Assembly (NCBI GenBank): GCA_027924585.1
Contig: BSBM01001138.1
Coordinates: 15,178,501 to 15,242,500 of the forward strand
Source: Larix kaempferi
Taxonomy: Eukaryota > Streptophyta > Pinopsida > Pinales > Pinaceae
Reading direction: 5' to 3'
DNA: 64,000 nt
Of the stretch, positions 23,548-34,322 are shown piece by piece. Below the pieces are notes generated by a model. The model ran no database searches and was not told the DNA's origin. It saw nothing but the letters and a program-made list of their open reading frames with translations. Position numbers and translations under genes: made by a program. The number at the start of each line of letters is the position of its first letter. The first letter of the stretch is position 1.

Positions 23548-23852
23548 TTATTCGGCCGAATAAAAATATTATTCGGCCGAATAAAAATAATTATTCGGCC
23601 GAATAACTTACATTATTCGGCCGAATAATTTTAAGGTTATTCGGCCGAATAACCACAAACAGTTCTCCGTCCCGTTTAACGGAGACTCTTGAAATTTGTG
23701 CAAACGGTTGCCGGACGGAAAAAAATTTCGGGCAATAGTTTATTCGGCCGAATAATTATTCGGCCGAGTAATTATTCGGCCGAACAAGTTTTCGGCCGAA
23801 TAATTATTCGGCCGAATAATTATTCGGCCGAATAATTATTCGGCCGAATAAA
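23548..23852. repeat. Left subterminal palindrome array (TTATTCGGCCGAATAA)
   Basis: Twelve copies of the TTCGGCCGA core, most as the full 16-bp palindrome, in two groups (five at about 23548-23650 and seven at about 23740-23850). It begins about 65 bp inside the element. The same palindrome clusters at the other end. Such arrays are natural candidates for transposase binding; that role is inference. Confidence 0.85.
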
Positions 23853-23879
23853 TTTTCTGCATAAAAAGACAGCATCGGC

Positions 23880-24251
23880 TGCCATTTGGCATTCCCTGTT
23901 GGATTTCTTTGGACCCCGCATGGGCCCGCAGTAGACATTTGCCACCCTGCCGACGCCCCACCCCGCTGCTCGCCACCCCCGCTGCTCTCCGCGCTGCTTG
24001 CGTTCCACTGCTCGCTCTTTCTCGGCGAGTCGCGTCTGCTCTATTTCCCCTGTCGCTCCTCGGCTCTGTTTGTTCTAAGCAGCGTATTCGTTGGGTTGTT
24101 GTTAGTTTTGCTGTTGATCGTGGGCTTTAACGTTTCGTCGGGGTATGATTTGCGTCAGCTGCTGCTCGTTGGAGGTACCGTGTCGGTTGGTCTGTTGTCG
24201 TTGGCAGGTGTGTACTGGTGGGTTGCTGCTTTGACAGTGCTGCTGTTTTAG
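23880..24251 (+). promoter_or_regulatory. GC-rich segment beyond the left array; possible promoter or leader of the plus-strand gene
   Basis: This stretch is markedly richer in G+C than the rest of the element and lies upstream of the plus-strand gene. A 121-aa ORF (23886-24251) with a hydrophobic C-terminal half crosses it, but I know no homologue and it could be chance. A spliced 5' leader starting here is possible; I could not define the junctions. Confidence 0.3.
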
Positions 24252-24595
24252 CTGAACGGTTGAAGGTGTGTTTTCGTTTTGCTTATGAAGTAATGATTTT
24301 TCGTTTTGCTTATGAAGTAATGATTTAGTTTGTGTATGTTACATGGCTTATCTGATTACGTTAGTTGTTGTTTGTGAAGGAAATAGGTGTTGTTTTGAGC
24401 GTTGCTGGGGTGAATAGAGGTGGCGTTGGGATCGACGATTCTTCACTGCATTTTTTTATACAGGTATGCATCGTTATGTTAAATTTGTTTTTATGTTGTT
24501 GGCAGTCTTAAAATTAAAAAAATCTGTAATGGGTCTTAAATGGAAGGTTAAATGTTTTAAATGCAATTTTTATTTTAGAGAATCAGTTTTATGTT

Positions 24596-24803
24596 CATGA
24601 ACTCTGTTCATGAACAGTTCATTAACAGAGTTCTGTTCGTGAACTCTGTTCATGAACAGAGTTCTGTTCGTGAACTCTGTTCATGAACAGAGTTCTGTTC
24701 GTGAACTCTGTTCATGAACAGAATCCTGTTCGTGAACTCTGTTCATGAACAGAATCCTGTTCGTGAACTCTGTTCATGAACAGAGTTCTGTTCATGAACA
24801 GAA
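24596..24803. repeat. 31-bp tandem array built on CTGTTCATGAACAG palindrome
   Basis: TNCTGTTCGTGAAC recurs at 24631, 24662, 24693, 24724 and 24755, exactly every 31 bp, alternating with the perfect 14-bp palindrome CTGTTCATGAACAG. It lies inside the transposon, upstream of the plus-strand gene. Confidence 0.85.
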
Positions 24804-25323
24804 TACCATTATTTATAGGTTAGATGTGAACTGTTATAGTGATTGCAGTTTAATCCTAAGATGCAGAGAAAATATAAGGATAGCTTTACAATTATTAAAG
24901 CTTGGTTAGCTTTACTAAGAATAGTATAATGCTTTGATTAGGCTTTATATGTGATTTCAGATAAGGGTATTAGAACTACATGATTATTCATGCTTATGAG
25001 TGCTTGCACTTCACCTTTAGGATTACATTATGTCTTCAACCCTCATCTTTTGGTTTTTTTTATGGGGCAGTTCTAAGAATATGATTAATATAATAGTACT
25101 AGCTAATACAACAATGAATCTCAACCTCTAGGAGGAATCATTACCCTTTCACAATGATAATGACATGCATTCCAAGTAGGCAGTCCTTTCGATTCAATCT
25201 AATGACATGCATTCAACAATGAATCTCAACCTCCTACTTGGAATTGGGTATCTGTATAATATCATGAAAACTATGAACTTACTACTACTCCATCAACCAT
25301 GAATGTTCATTTGCTATCATAGA

Positions 25324-25498
25324 AGTTCTGTTCATGAACAGAGTTCTGTTCATGAACAGAACTCTGTTCATGAACAGAGTTCTGTTCATGAACAGAGTTC
25401 TGTTCATGAACAGAGTTCTGTTCATGAACAGAGTTCTGTTCATGAACAGAGTTCTGTTCATGAACAGAGTTCTGTTCATGAACAGAGTTCTGTTCATG
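25324..25498. repeat. 18-bp tandem palindrome array, about 9-10 copies
   Basis: TTCTGTTCATGAACAGAG repeats head to tail every 18 bp. ORFs on both strands through it are simply the repeat translated. One or two further partial copies lie near 25590-25630. Confidence 0.9.
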
Positions 25499-26451
25499 AT
25501 ATGCTATGATATGCATGAAATTAAACAACTTTATAAATGATCAACATGTGGTGTGACGATGTTAAGTCAGGTACAAGAATATCAATTGAGTTCATGAACT
25601 CTGTTCATGAACTTTGTTCATGAGCAGAGTTAACTTAGAAAGTCACTTAAATATTCAATATTGTAAGTTATTAACTATTTTTTTTATAAAAATTAAGGAA
25701 TGTTTGTTTATCGAGATATAGAATGAAAACATAAGTGATAGTTTAAAAATTAGGAAGGTGATTGAACTATTACAATATGGGATGATTATTGATGTCATGT
25801 TTATGCTGCAATATTGTTCTTAGAGTTAGGAGAGTAACTTACAAAAGAAAGTAAGTTATAATATTTTAGGTGGCTCTACATTTTTTACGCAGATCTTAAG
25901 AGATGTTTTTAATTTTGTAGAATGAACATGTACAACATCAATGTTTGTAAATTGTTTTATCAAAGATCTTAACTAGAAGTTTCTTAATAAGGGTATATTT
26001 ATGTTCTACTATTTGAGGAAGCTCTGCATTTTGTATGCAGATTTTTAATAGATATGTTTTGAGTTTGTAGAGTTAACATGTACAACTTCAATGTGTGTAA
26101 ATTGTATTATCATAAATATAAGTTAGAATTCTTTTAATAAGAATACATATATATGTTTAGTGAGATGTTTGTTTGTTGACATATATAATTCAAACATATT
26201 TGTTGGATTAAAAGTTTTTAAGGTTATTATACTATTTCAATTAATTGTGTTTTATAATGAAATGATTATTAGATATGTTCTTTATGTTGCAATATTAGGT
26301 AGGGTAAGGAATTTTAGTTAATTAATTAGAGTTAGGAGGGGGACTTAAATTTTGTTGGAGTTTTTAATCAAATATTGGCTTGATGCTTGTAGTGGTAGTT
26401 ATGTACATTTTCAATATGTTAATGTTTGTGTAAATTTAGAAGTTATATCAA

Positions 26452-28670
26452 ATGGAAAGAGAGTCTGCGAAGGGAAAGCGTAGGAGGTCATCACAATCTT
26501 CAGGAATTGGTGTTCCAATTGGTAGTCGAAGGTTGTCGAATTCACCGCAGGGTTCAGGTTTATTGCATGGGTCCCAATCGTTTGATCACCAACAAGTTCG
26601 AGGGGGTACAAATGATTCTCCTTTGTCTTCTGTGGGAGAGCGTCGATCCCAACGTTCTGTTGGTATGAACATTAATGTTTAATAATGTATAATTTGTATT
26701 TTTTGTGTGTTGAATTTATGGAAAAAGTTAATTTTTGACTACGGCTATATTTGAAGCAGAGCGATGTTCAGAAGATGTGCGTAATTCGATGGAGCGAGGG
26801 GAAGATCAAGATAGGAATATAGATGATGGAATAGGTGTGGGTGGAGAGCAGGGTCCTGAAGTTCCTCCTAGAGCTAGGACAACATATGTTCCACTAGCTG
26901 AGGGGTGTACACCCATATCAACGTATCCGTCTGATTTACCTGATGAGCTTCCATGGCGAGGTGTTGTGCAACAAACTATTCTTGAAAGTTGTAAATCCCA
27001 CTATGACAGGTTGAACAATGATCTTTGTTCTTTGGATCTCCCTCCAGAGAGTCGACAAAGTCTAGAGGTTGTTTTGGCATCTTTGCAAAAATTCATTGAT
27101 GCATACGATGAACTTGGACCAACTACAAATAGTTTTGTTCATTTGATGCGGATGCGAAAGGAGCAAGTTATGGGTCCAGATAAGTGGGAGGTTGTGAAGG
27201 AGAGAGTCAGTAGAGAACAAGCCAATTCAATGTTCAATTTCAAAGAAGGCCTTAAGCGAAAAATGTTGAAAGTGCAATATTTCAAGCATCCTCAAATTGC
27301 ACATTTCATATATGATCGATTTCTTGCAGCTTATGGTCGATTGCCTTGGAACGATGAGGTTCCTAATTATTTTGCTAGATTTTTTTATGCGGAGTTTTTT
27401 CTAGGTATGAAGCCTAACTATACTGATGTTCCCTCTGACTTTTATGGAGCTGGAAAGGGTAGAATATATAATCGAAAAGGTGCTCTTAGAGACCCTGCCA
27501 CTATACAACCTCCACCTGAGATACCTCGTCCACCAAGGGTTGTGGCTTTAAGATCAGAGATGGAGACAACATCTCAACTAGGGACAATTGGAAGGGAATC
27601 AGTAGGTGATGGTTTAGCTTCAGCTCTTGCAGGAGTAGAAGTTGGTTTGGGGCGAGAGAAGGCTCGCGCTATTCTTCGTCAGAGTTTTGTCTACAAGACG
27701 AATGACGAGGTAGATGCATTGAGCATTGATGATCTCAGGGCTTATGCTAAGTCTTGTCGAGATATAGCTTCAGATGTGTTATCTAATGACACATCGAGCA
27801 TGGGAGAGGTTTGTTGATTATGCTATGATAATCTATTTGATTTTTTATTAATCATTTTGAATTGAATATTTTGCTACATGGGAATAAGTATATTAAGCAA
27901 ATGTATTTTGTTTGTAGTTTACGAGAATGTTAAATGCAAATAATTTTCGAGTCTCCAGTAGTCAAAATCAAGAGCATCCTAGTCAAAATGAAGAGCGCTC
28001 AGGAGAGGTATTTTAATTATAATATTTATGATTGAACATGATATTTTTTTTGATTACTTGAATTTTAATAAATATCAATGTATCTTATTGTTAATTTGAC
28101 TTATCTATGCAGGTTTCATTAGATTCCAACTTTTTAGATGGTTTACCATCTCTTGTGAGCTAATGATTTTAATTTTTTTGTTTTGGTTTTAAGTTAATTT
28201 GCTTAATTTATTATTTGTATCTACTATGTTTTATTTACTAACAAAATTTAAATTTTAGGAAAGAGACCACTTGGAAATTGGGGGCGAAGATGTGGGGTCT
28301 TTAATGAATGCCGATATTGGCACTGAGGTAATTTTGTCGAACTAGAAATGAATTTTGACATAAGTTTAATGTTTAAATATATTTTTTTGATTTATTTGAA
28401 AATTGTTTTTGTACATGTTGCAGCTTGGCTCTTTTAGATCTTTTGGAGCCAAAGGAAAGTCTCTAGGGGAAAAAAGTGGTGGATATGCATCCAAAGAATT
28501 TGATGTACGATTTTTTTAATAATTGAATTGTTTTGTAGATGAGTTTAATATCTTAATATTTTGAATTTAGTTTAAAATTGTTTAAATAATTTATGATCTA
28601 AATTTATAATTTGTTTTTTTGTGTGTTGTAGGTGGAGTTGAGTCCCAGGGAAGGTCCTAGTGGAAAATAG
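26452..28670 (+). CDS. Accessory protein of the DNA transposon, unknown function, 7 exons, 526 aa
   Basis: Exons that join in frame: 26452-26662, 26760-27808, 27918-28007, 28113-28154, 28259-28327, 28424-28504 and 28632-28670. All six introns start GT and end AG, and the five exons after the second are phase 0, giving 1581 nt without a stop. The start ATG is followed by a basic stretch KGKRRRS that could be a nuclear localisation signal. Exon 2 carries most of the protein, including an aromatic segment FARFFYAEFFLG near residues 275-286. I recognise no domain. It faces the transposase gene tail to tail within the same element, so a role in transposition (DNA binding or complex assembly) is an inference. 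Confidence 0.75.
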
Positions 28671-29417
28671 TGGAAAGATATTGGTCGAGATGGATAGTGG
28701 TTCAGACTTTATAGTTTTTGTTGATATCTATATATTGGTGTTGTTTTGAACATGGAGGGTATTTATTTTTTGATTATATATATATGGACATTGAATTCAC
28801 AAGTTCATCAACTCTTTTTTGGATTATATACATGAGTACATGTCCATTATTTCTCATTTGGTAAATGTTTAGAATATGTTTTGCATGAGTTTTGATAATA
28901 TTTATAATATGTTTTGCATGAATGTTTGAAATGTTATGAAGTTAGAAAATGGGAAGTGTTTGAAATGATGACAATGAATGTTATGAAGTTAGAAAATGGG
29001 AAGTGTTAGGAATGTTTGAAATGTTATTTCAAGTTGGGAAATGTTGAATGTTGAGAATGAATGTGATGGTAAGAATCAATGTTGGAAAAAAATGAATGGG
29101 AGGTGTTAGAGAAAAAGAAATGTTGGGAAAGAATGAATGGGAGGTGTTATGGAAGAATGAATGTTTTCAATTTGTTATGTTGAGAATAAGTGTTATTATA
29201 ATATGTTTTGCATGAATGTTTAAAATGTCTTGATAGGTGCAACCCAAGGGTAGGAATGAATTGGAGGTGTTGGAAATGTTTTTAAAATGATAATCTAAGT
29301 TAGGAAATATTCAATGTTGAAAATGAATGTTATGGTAAGAATTAATGTTGGGAAAAATTAATGGATTTTTAATTAATTTAATTTTTATTTTCAATGTTCA
29401 GGTACATTTGATGAAGG
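28671..29417. other. Spacer after the plus-strand gene, degenerate repeats
   Basis: From about 28900 to 29380 the sequence is made of loosely repeated AATGTTATGAAGTTAG, AAATGGGAAGTGTT and GAATGAATGGGAGGTGTTA-like pieces. No coding region. Confidence 0.5.
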
Positions 29418-29653
29418 CTGAAATCATGGCAAATGGGGGTAATGGTTTTTTGTTTTTTAATCATAAGCGAAGATTCCATGATTGTGAAGTTTGTGCTAAA
29501 TTAGAGCAATGATTTTAAACAACAATTTGATGAATTTTCATTGATTTGTTGTAAATAATCATTTCTCTAATTTAGCATAAGCTTCACAATCCTGGAATCC
29601 TTGCTTGTGATTAAAAATCAAATGATCGTTATCTCCATTTGCCATGATTTCAG
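29418..29653. repeat. 236-bp fold-back hairpin between the convergent genes
   Basis: The left arm starts CTGAAATCATGGCAAATGG, and the reverse complement of the right arm starts with the same 19 bases. The arms stay similar for about 100 bp (GATTCCA, GATTGTGAAG, TGCTAAATTAGAG), with a loop of roughly 35 bp around 29520-29555. It could be a nested foldback MITE or a small-RNA precursor; no clear TSD is visible. Confidence 0.8.
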
Positions 29654-30141
29654 TTATGTGAATTTGCACAAGCGATATTTTAAATTAAAGATTTGGGACG
29701 GAGAACTTGGTTACAATTTTAAGACATCTATTTAAGATCATATTTATGGTGAAGTATGTATTAAAGAAACATGTTCGATGGATTAATATACTACAAAATT
29801 TAATAGGTCTTTTTGTATTTTTTCGTTAGTATTAATCAACCAAAAGTAAAAATTCGGGGCGGAGTGGGCATAGCCACATCCGTTATCTCATCCCTTAGTG
29901 GTCTAATAGACATATGGGGACCCGAATAAAGTACTTTTGAATTTTTAAATTATATTTGAATTCATTTTTAAGCATGTTAAAGTACAACCATTTAAGCTTA
30001 GTTGTCATTCAAGAAAATATTCATAAAATCTCAATGAAAAAATATATTGGGCACAACAATTTTGATAATTGGACAAAAAATATATTGCACACAACAATTG
30101 ACATGGACAAAAATATAGATCAATTTATTTTTGATATATAG

Positions 30142-32366
30142 TTAAAAACATCGTAATGGAATACCATCTTCAACTATCCGTTCATGGTCACATATGGATA
30201 GTTTCCATTTTTTGGTTTTCAATTGTTTTTTTGATGGAACTTGTATCAATTTTATTCGAGATGCACATACTAAATGACTATATTGACAACATATAACATC
30301 AGGCTCATAATCCTGAAAGTATACATAATTTTTAGTCATATGCGTCTGCTGAAAAAAGTAGCCTTTTAAAATGATGGATCCTCTTTCGTATGTAAATCCG
30401 TTGTCGTTGTAGTCCTCCAATAATTTCATTTTTCCTTCGGTGCATCGCATCAAATAATATTTGACATTTTCGTTGTTGTCTATAGGTGCAATCACAGCGA
30501 AAACATCTCCTGTGCAAGTTATGATTGGTGTTAGCGTATTTAAATGAATTGAATTGACCACTTATGGCGAAGGATTAGAATGAACAATTGATTAAAAAGT
30601 CAAAAACAAGTTTATTACCTTCTCTTACGAGATCTGAAATTCTATCGCCATCAGACGATATTGCTATTTCTTCTGATTCTAATTCTTCAACACTTGCCAG
30701 TGGCATTTTTCCTTTTGGATTAATCTCTGTGTGTCTCCAAGCTTTTACGTAGTTGTTTGTTATGTTTTCACAAACTTCTGTAGATTCGACATTTTCAATG
30801 CAAATATGACAAAAGCATGATTGCTTTCTACTGTCAAATGCAAACACGTTGTGAAATGATTTTGTTTGAATAGAGTGAAGATCTCTAGTTCCATGTATGG
30901 TGCTAGCGTCATATGGTATTGATCTATTTATATCTTGGACCCCAACAAGCCAAAAAAACCTACACAATAAATAGTGTACATGTGTACTTAAATGTTAGTA
31001 TATACATTTTTTTTAATTTTAAGAAATAATATAAATTAAAAAAATAGTGGACATACCTGCGCACGTCTTTTGATTGTTGATTATAATCATGGCTTAGATT
31101 TAATTGACACCATTGGACAACCTCTGCAGCTGAATGAAACCGTGCTGAAGAATAGTTCATTTGCCATCTTCGAAGTGCTCTTTTCACGCATGCTCCTGCA
31201 CCATCATGCTCACCTTTTCCATGCCCAGTTTCAAAGAAATTCCAGCGATGTTTGATGTTCAGCGCTTTATGAAGTCGACATAACCAAAAAAATGATCGTG
31301 AAGATTTAAATTGACCCGCACATCCATCAGACCATATCCAATGCTCTTTGAATTTGACTTCGCGTTTTTTCAGTGAGTCATAGAAAATATTTTCTATACA
31401 ATGTTGGACAAAATGTGTGTCGTGTGTACGATCATCGCTGATATAGAAGTGATATTCTTTAATCACATCTCGATTGTCACATGTGCTTTCAATGCCATCG
31501 ATATCCTGTTGAGAATGTCTATATACAACATGGACAAATATCGAAACTTGGTCAGAGTGATAGTATTCACTCTGTATTTCGTTTTGTGCAGCAAATGTAT
31601 AGTTTTCAGCAAAATCAACCACCGACAAAATTGTTCCGGGTGGAAAAATTTCACGAGACTGTTTGAATTGAAGATCTTGCCATCGTGCTCTATGTGAATG
31701 TTGGGTGTATTTATAAATTTCGTTTTCAAATTTTTTGAGAAAATCTGTGACGCATATCTTGTCTTCTAGCAAATCAATTCTTTTGGAACGTGAATCACTA
31801 GAACTTGTAGTATAGTTGATGTATTCGTATCTCTTCCAATCAACATTTACATTTGACAACGATTGATCATTATCGATAGGGTATTTATTGTGGAATAACA
31901 CCAAATTTCCACAATGATGACAATGTTTTCCATTGACACATTTCTTTGAATAAAATACTTCATCGTGATTTCTCTCACATAAAATTAAATTTAACATATA
32001 TCAAAAAATAAAATTCATTATAAAAAAATGAATTTGGAAAATATATGATATATACATACCAGGTTCAATTTCTGGATTTTGAACTTGATCTTCAATATTG
32101 ATTTCATCGACATTAGCATGTAAATCACTATTTACATCTTCTACAATGTTCTTTTCAACTTCAATTTGTTCTTCTTGTACTCTATTTTCAATTTCCATTT
32201 CTTCAACATTGTCATGTAAATCTGTATTTATATCTTCAATAGTTCTCTCTTCCGTTTCAGCAACCCTTTGTTTTTTGGCAATATATCTGAGTTTTTGTTT
32301 CTCTCTATTATCATCATCATCACGTTTACGATCAGCTTTTCTTTTACGATTTCTCTTATTGCCCAT
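30142..32366 (-). CDS. Transposase candidate of the DNA transposon, 4 exons, 644 aa
   Basis: Minus-strand exons 32366-32056, 31971-31057, 30959-30619 and 30509-30142 join in frame into 1935 nt with no stop; introns 2 and 3 have strong GTATGT/GTAATA donors and TGTAG/GCACAG acceptors. The first junction is chosen to keep frame (the stronger donor 3-4 bp upstream does not). The N-terminus is basic and acidic (GNKRNRKRKADRKR). Then come a Cys/His cluster CVNGKHCHHC (about residues 115-124) and an RNase-H-fold-like core: SVVDFAENY (D about 223), IWSDGCAGQFK (D about 319) and GHGKGEHDGAG (E about 358 or D about 360). This D-D-E/D layout suggests cut-and-paste chemistry. The superfamily is not assigned. 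Confidence 0.75.
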
Positions 32367-32376
32367 GGTTGTTTAA

Positions 32377-32599
32377 TCTATAGACGATAAATTAAAGAAT
32401 CATGTTACTTTATAGTAAAAACAAATAAATTAAGATTTAAAAACATTTACGGAATTTATAAAAACATGAACTGAAAACAACTATTTGAAAAAAACCTCTT
32501 TCAATTAAATAAAAAGTGCAAAGCTACTTTGAAAAAAAAACATCCTTGCAAACATGTCTAAGAAAAGAAATATTTTGAAAAAACTCCTTGCAAATATCC
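32377..32599. promoter_or_regulatory. Upstream region of the transposase gene
   Basis: AT-rich interval between the transposase start and a tandem array; the promoter is presumed here or within the array. No individual site can be defended. Confidence 0.3.
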
Positions 32600-33240
32600 C
32601 TTAAAAAAAACACTTTCAATGTGTTTTGGAAAAAAGAAGAAGAAACATACTTTGTAAAAATCTTTTTTTCAAAAAAATGTTTTCTTTGCAAATATACAAC
32701 AAGAAAATAAATATTTGGAAAAAACTTCTTGCATTTATATGCCTTAGAAAAAAAATTTCTTCAATGTGCCTTTGGAAAAAAGAAGAAACATACCTTGTAA
32801 AAACCTCCTTTTGCAAAAAATGTCTTCTTTGTAAAAATGCAATAAAAAAGAGATATGTTGGAAAAACTCCTTCAATGTGCCTTTTGTAAAAAAGAAGAAG
32901 ACATAGTTTGTAAAAACCTTCTTTTGCAAAAAATGTCTTCTTTGTAAAAATGCAATAAGAAAAAAGATAGTTTGGAAAAACCCCTTGCAAATATGCCTTG
33001 GAAAAAAAAACTCCTTCAATGTGTCTTTTGTAAAGAAGAAGAAGAAACATAGCTTGTAAAAACCTCATTTTGCAAAAAATGTCTTCTTTGTAAAAATGCA
33101 ACAAGAAAAGAGATAGTTTGGAAAAACTTCTTGTAAATATGCCTTAGAAAAAAAAACTCCTTCAATGTGCCTTTTGTAGAGAAGAAGAAGAAACATACCT
33201 TGTAAAAACCTCCTTTTGCAAAAATTATATCCTCCTTCCG
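32600..33240. repeat. About 145-bp tandem repeat, 4-5 copies, upstream of the transposase
   Basis: Units begin TTCAATGTG and run through GAAGAAGAAACATA, TTGTAAAAACCTCC, TTGCAAAAAATGTCTTCTTT and ATGCAA, with starts near 32607, 32759, 32869, 33016 and 33160. One unit is shorter. Minus-strand ORFs through it are translated repeat and not a gene. Confidence 0.8.
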
Positions 33241-33344
33241 AAATTAGTTTGACAAAAAAATGCGAAGTTCAAACATGCGAAAATAATGAATTAACTTTAT
33301 GTTTATTTATATGAGTATAAATTTTTATTTTTATTTTTTTTTCC

Positions 33345-33490
33345 GGCCGACGAAATTTTTTTTCCGTTTACTTATTCGGCCGAATAACCTTCGCTATAAG
33401 TTACGGCGCCGTTACGGAAAACAGTTATTCGGCCGAATAATTATTCGGCCGAATAATTATTCGGCCGAATAATTAATTCGGCCGAATAAT
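33345..33490. repeat. Right subterminal palindrome array
   Basis: Five copies of the TTCGGCCGAA palindrome (about 33373, 33427, 33443, 33459 and 33476) plus a degenerate CCGGCCGAC near 33353. The array mirrors the left one but lies about 830 bp from the right end instead of about 65 bp, so the two ends are asymmetric. Confidence 0.85.
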
Positions 33491-34318
33491 CTCTGAAACA
33501 TGACCGATTCAGATCTCTGCAAAATTTTCAGGTTTCTCCATTTTCGGAAGGAGAAAACCACCTCTTACACAACAAAACGAATGTCGGACTTCATACCAGT
33601 AGATTCATTATTGAATCTACTTTACGAGGGTATAAATTTTGTTGTATATAGATAAGAACTGATATTTTTTAAGTTTTATATTTGTAACATGTGTCGAGTT
33701 ATGATTCAGCTCTTTAAAAAAACAGCGAAAAGAAAAATACATAACTTTGTAAATACAACACCAAAAAAATCGAAGAAAATGTGGGTCGATTCATTGACGT
33801 GTCTACTTCAAAAGGGTGGTCTTAGATTTTTTGATTTTATAGCGGGTTGAGAGAAAAGTGGTGCAACAAAAAGGTTGTTGAAAATCGACTGAGTTTCCCC
33901 ATGGATCGACTTTAAAAAAATATAATAATTAGTATAGAGGTCCATTGGATGCAAACTTATAGTCACGCGTTAGTACATTGTGTGTAGATTGTCGTAGCAT
34001 TTTCAGTTTTTGCAAAACACAAGTCTAACAACGATTTTAGTGGTGCAACAAATCATAACTCTTTTGTAGTCTTTTCATTTTATAAGAACACACTGTCAAA
34101 CATTTGCGAGATCGACATATCAAATCTTAATAAAAAAAATTGAAAAAATTATGAGTAGAAAGCTAACATAATTCTACAAAAGTTTTCTTTTTACGGCAAA
34201 GTGAAATTTTAAATAAAAATATCACTTTTGTTCGCCCGAAGTTGGAAGACATGAAAAAAACAGAATTATTTTCTCACGAGACCCCCCAAAATAGACACCC
34301 ATCTTCATTTTTTCACCC
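33491..34318. other. Right subterminal non-coding part of the DNA transposon
   Basis: No gene. It ends in the inverted terminus ACCCATCTTCATTTTTTCACC plus C. Confidence 0.6.
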
Positions 34319-34322
34319 TGGT
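34319..34322. repeat. Right target-site duplication TGGT
   Basis: Identical to 23479-23482, directly outside the inverted termini. Confidence 0.75.

Larger units (their letters stand above)
23483..34318 (+). mobile_element. Complete two-gene DNA transposon, 10.8 kb, TIRs and 4-bp TSD
   Basis: Left end GGGTGAAAACGTGAAGGTGG and the reverse complement of the right end GGGTGAAAAAATGAAGATGG match at 19 of the outer 22 positions, and both continue after a gap with CGTGAGAAA. The flanks TGGT (23479-23482) and TGGT (34319-34322) form a perfect 4-bp TSD. Inside are two convergent multi-exon genes with open frames, palindrome arrays near both ends and a hairpin between the genes. A 4-bp TSD is compatible with superfamilies such as Sola, Ginger or Academ; I cannot assign one from the protein alone. 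Intact genes and clean TSD suggest a fairly young insertion. Confidence 0.85.

Noticed and set aside
24596-25498. Short regularly spaced repeats that resemble a CRISPR array
   Set aside because: Units are contiguous palindromes without unique spacers, no cas genes are present, and the DNA is eukaryotic.
25285-25540. Overlapping ORFs with repeated MNRTLF or SSVHEQ peptides on both strands
   Set aside because: They are translations of the 18-bp repeat, whose length divisible by 3 keeps all frames open.
30960-31997. Single-exon reading of the transposase ending at 30960
   Set aside because: The last 20 residues run into an AT-rich intron; a GTATGT donor at 31056 and TGTAG acceptor at 30960 give a better in-frame continuation.
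32616-33104. 162-aa minus-strand ORF upstream of the transposase
   Set aside because: It is the 145-bp tandem repeat read through; frames change between units and no domain is seen.
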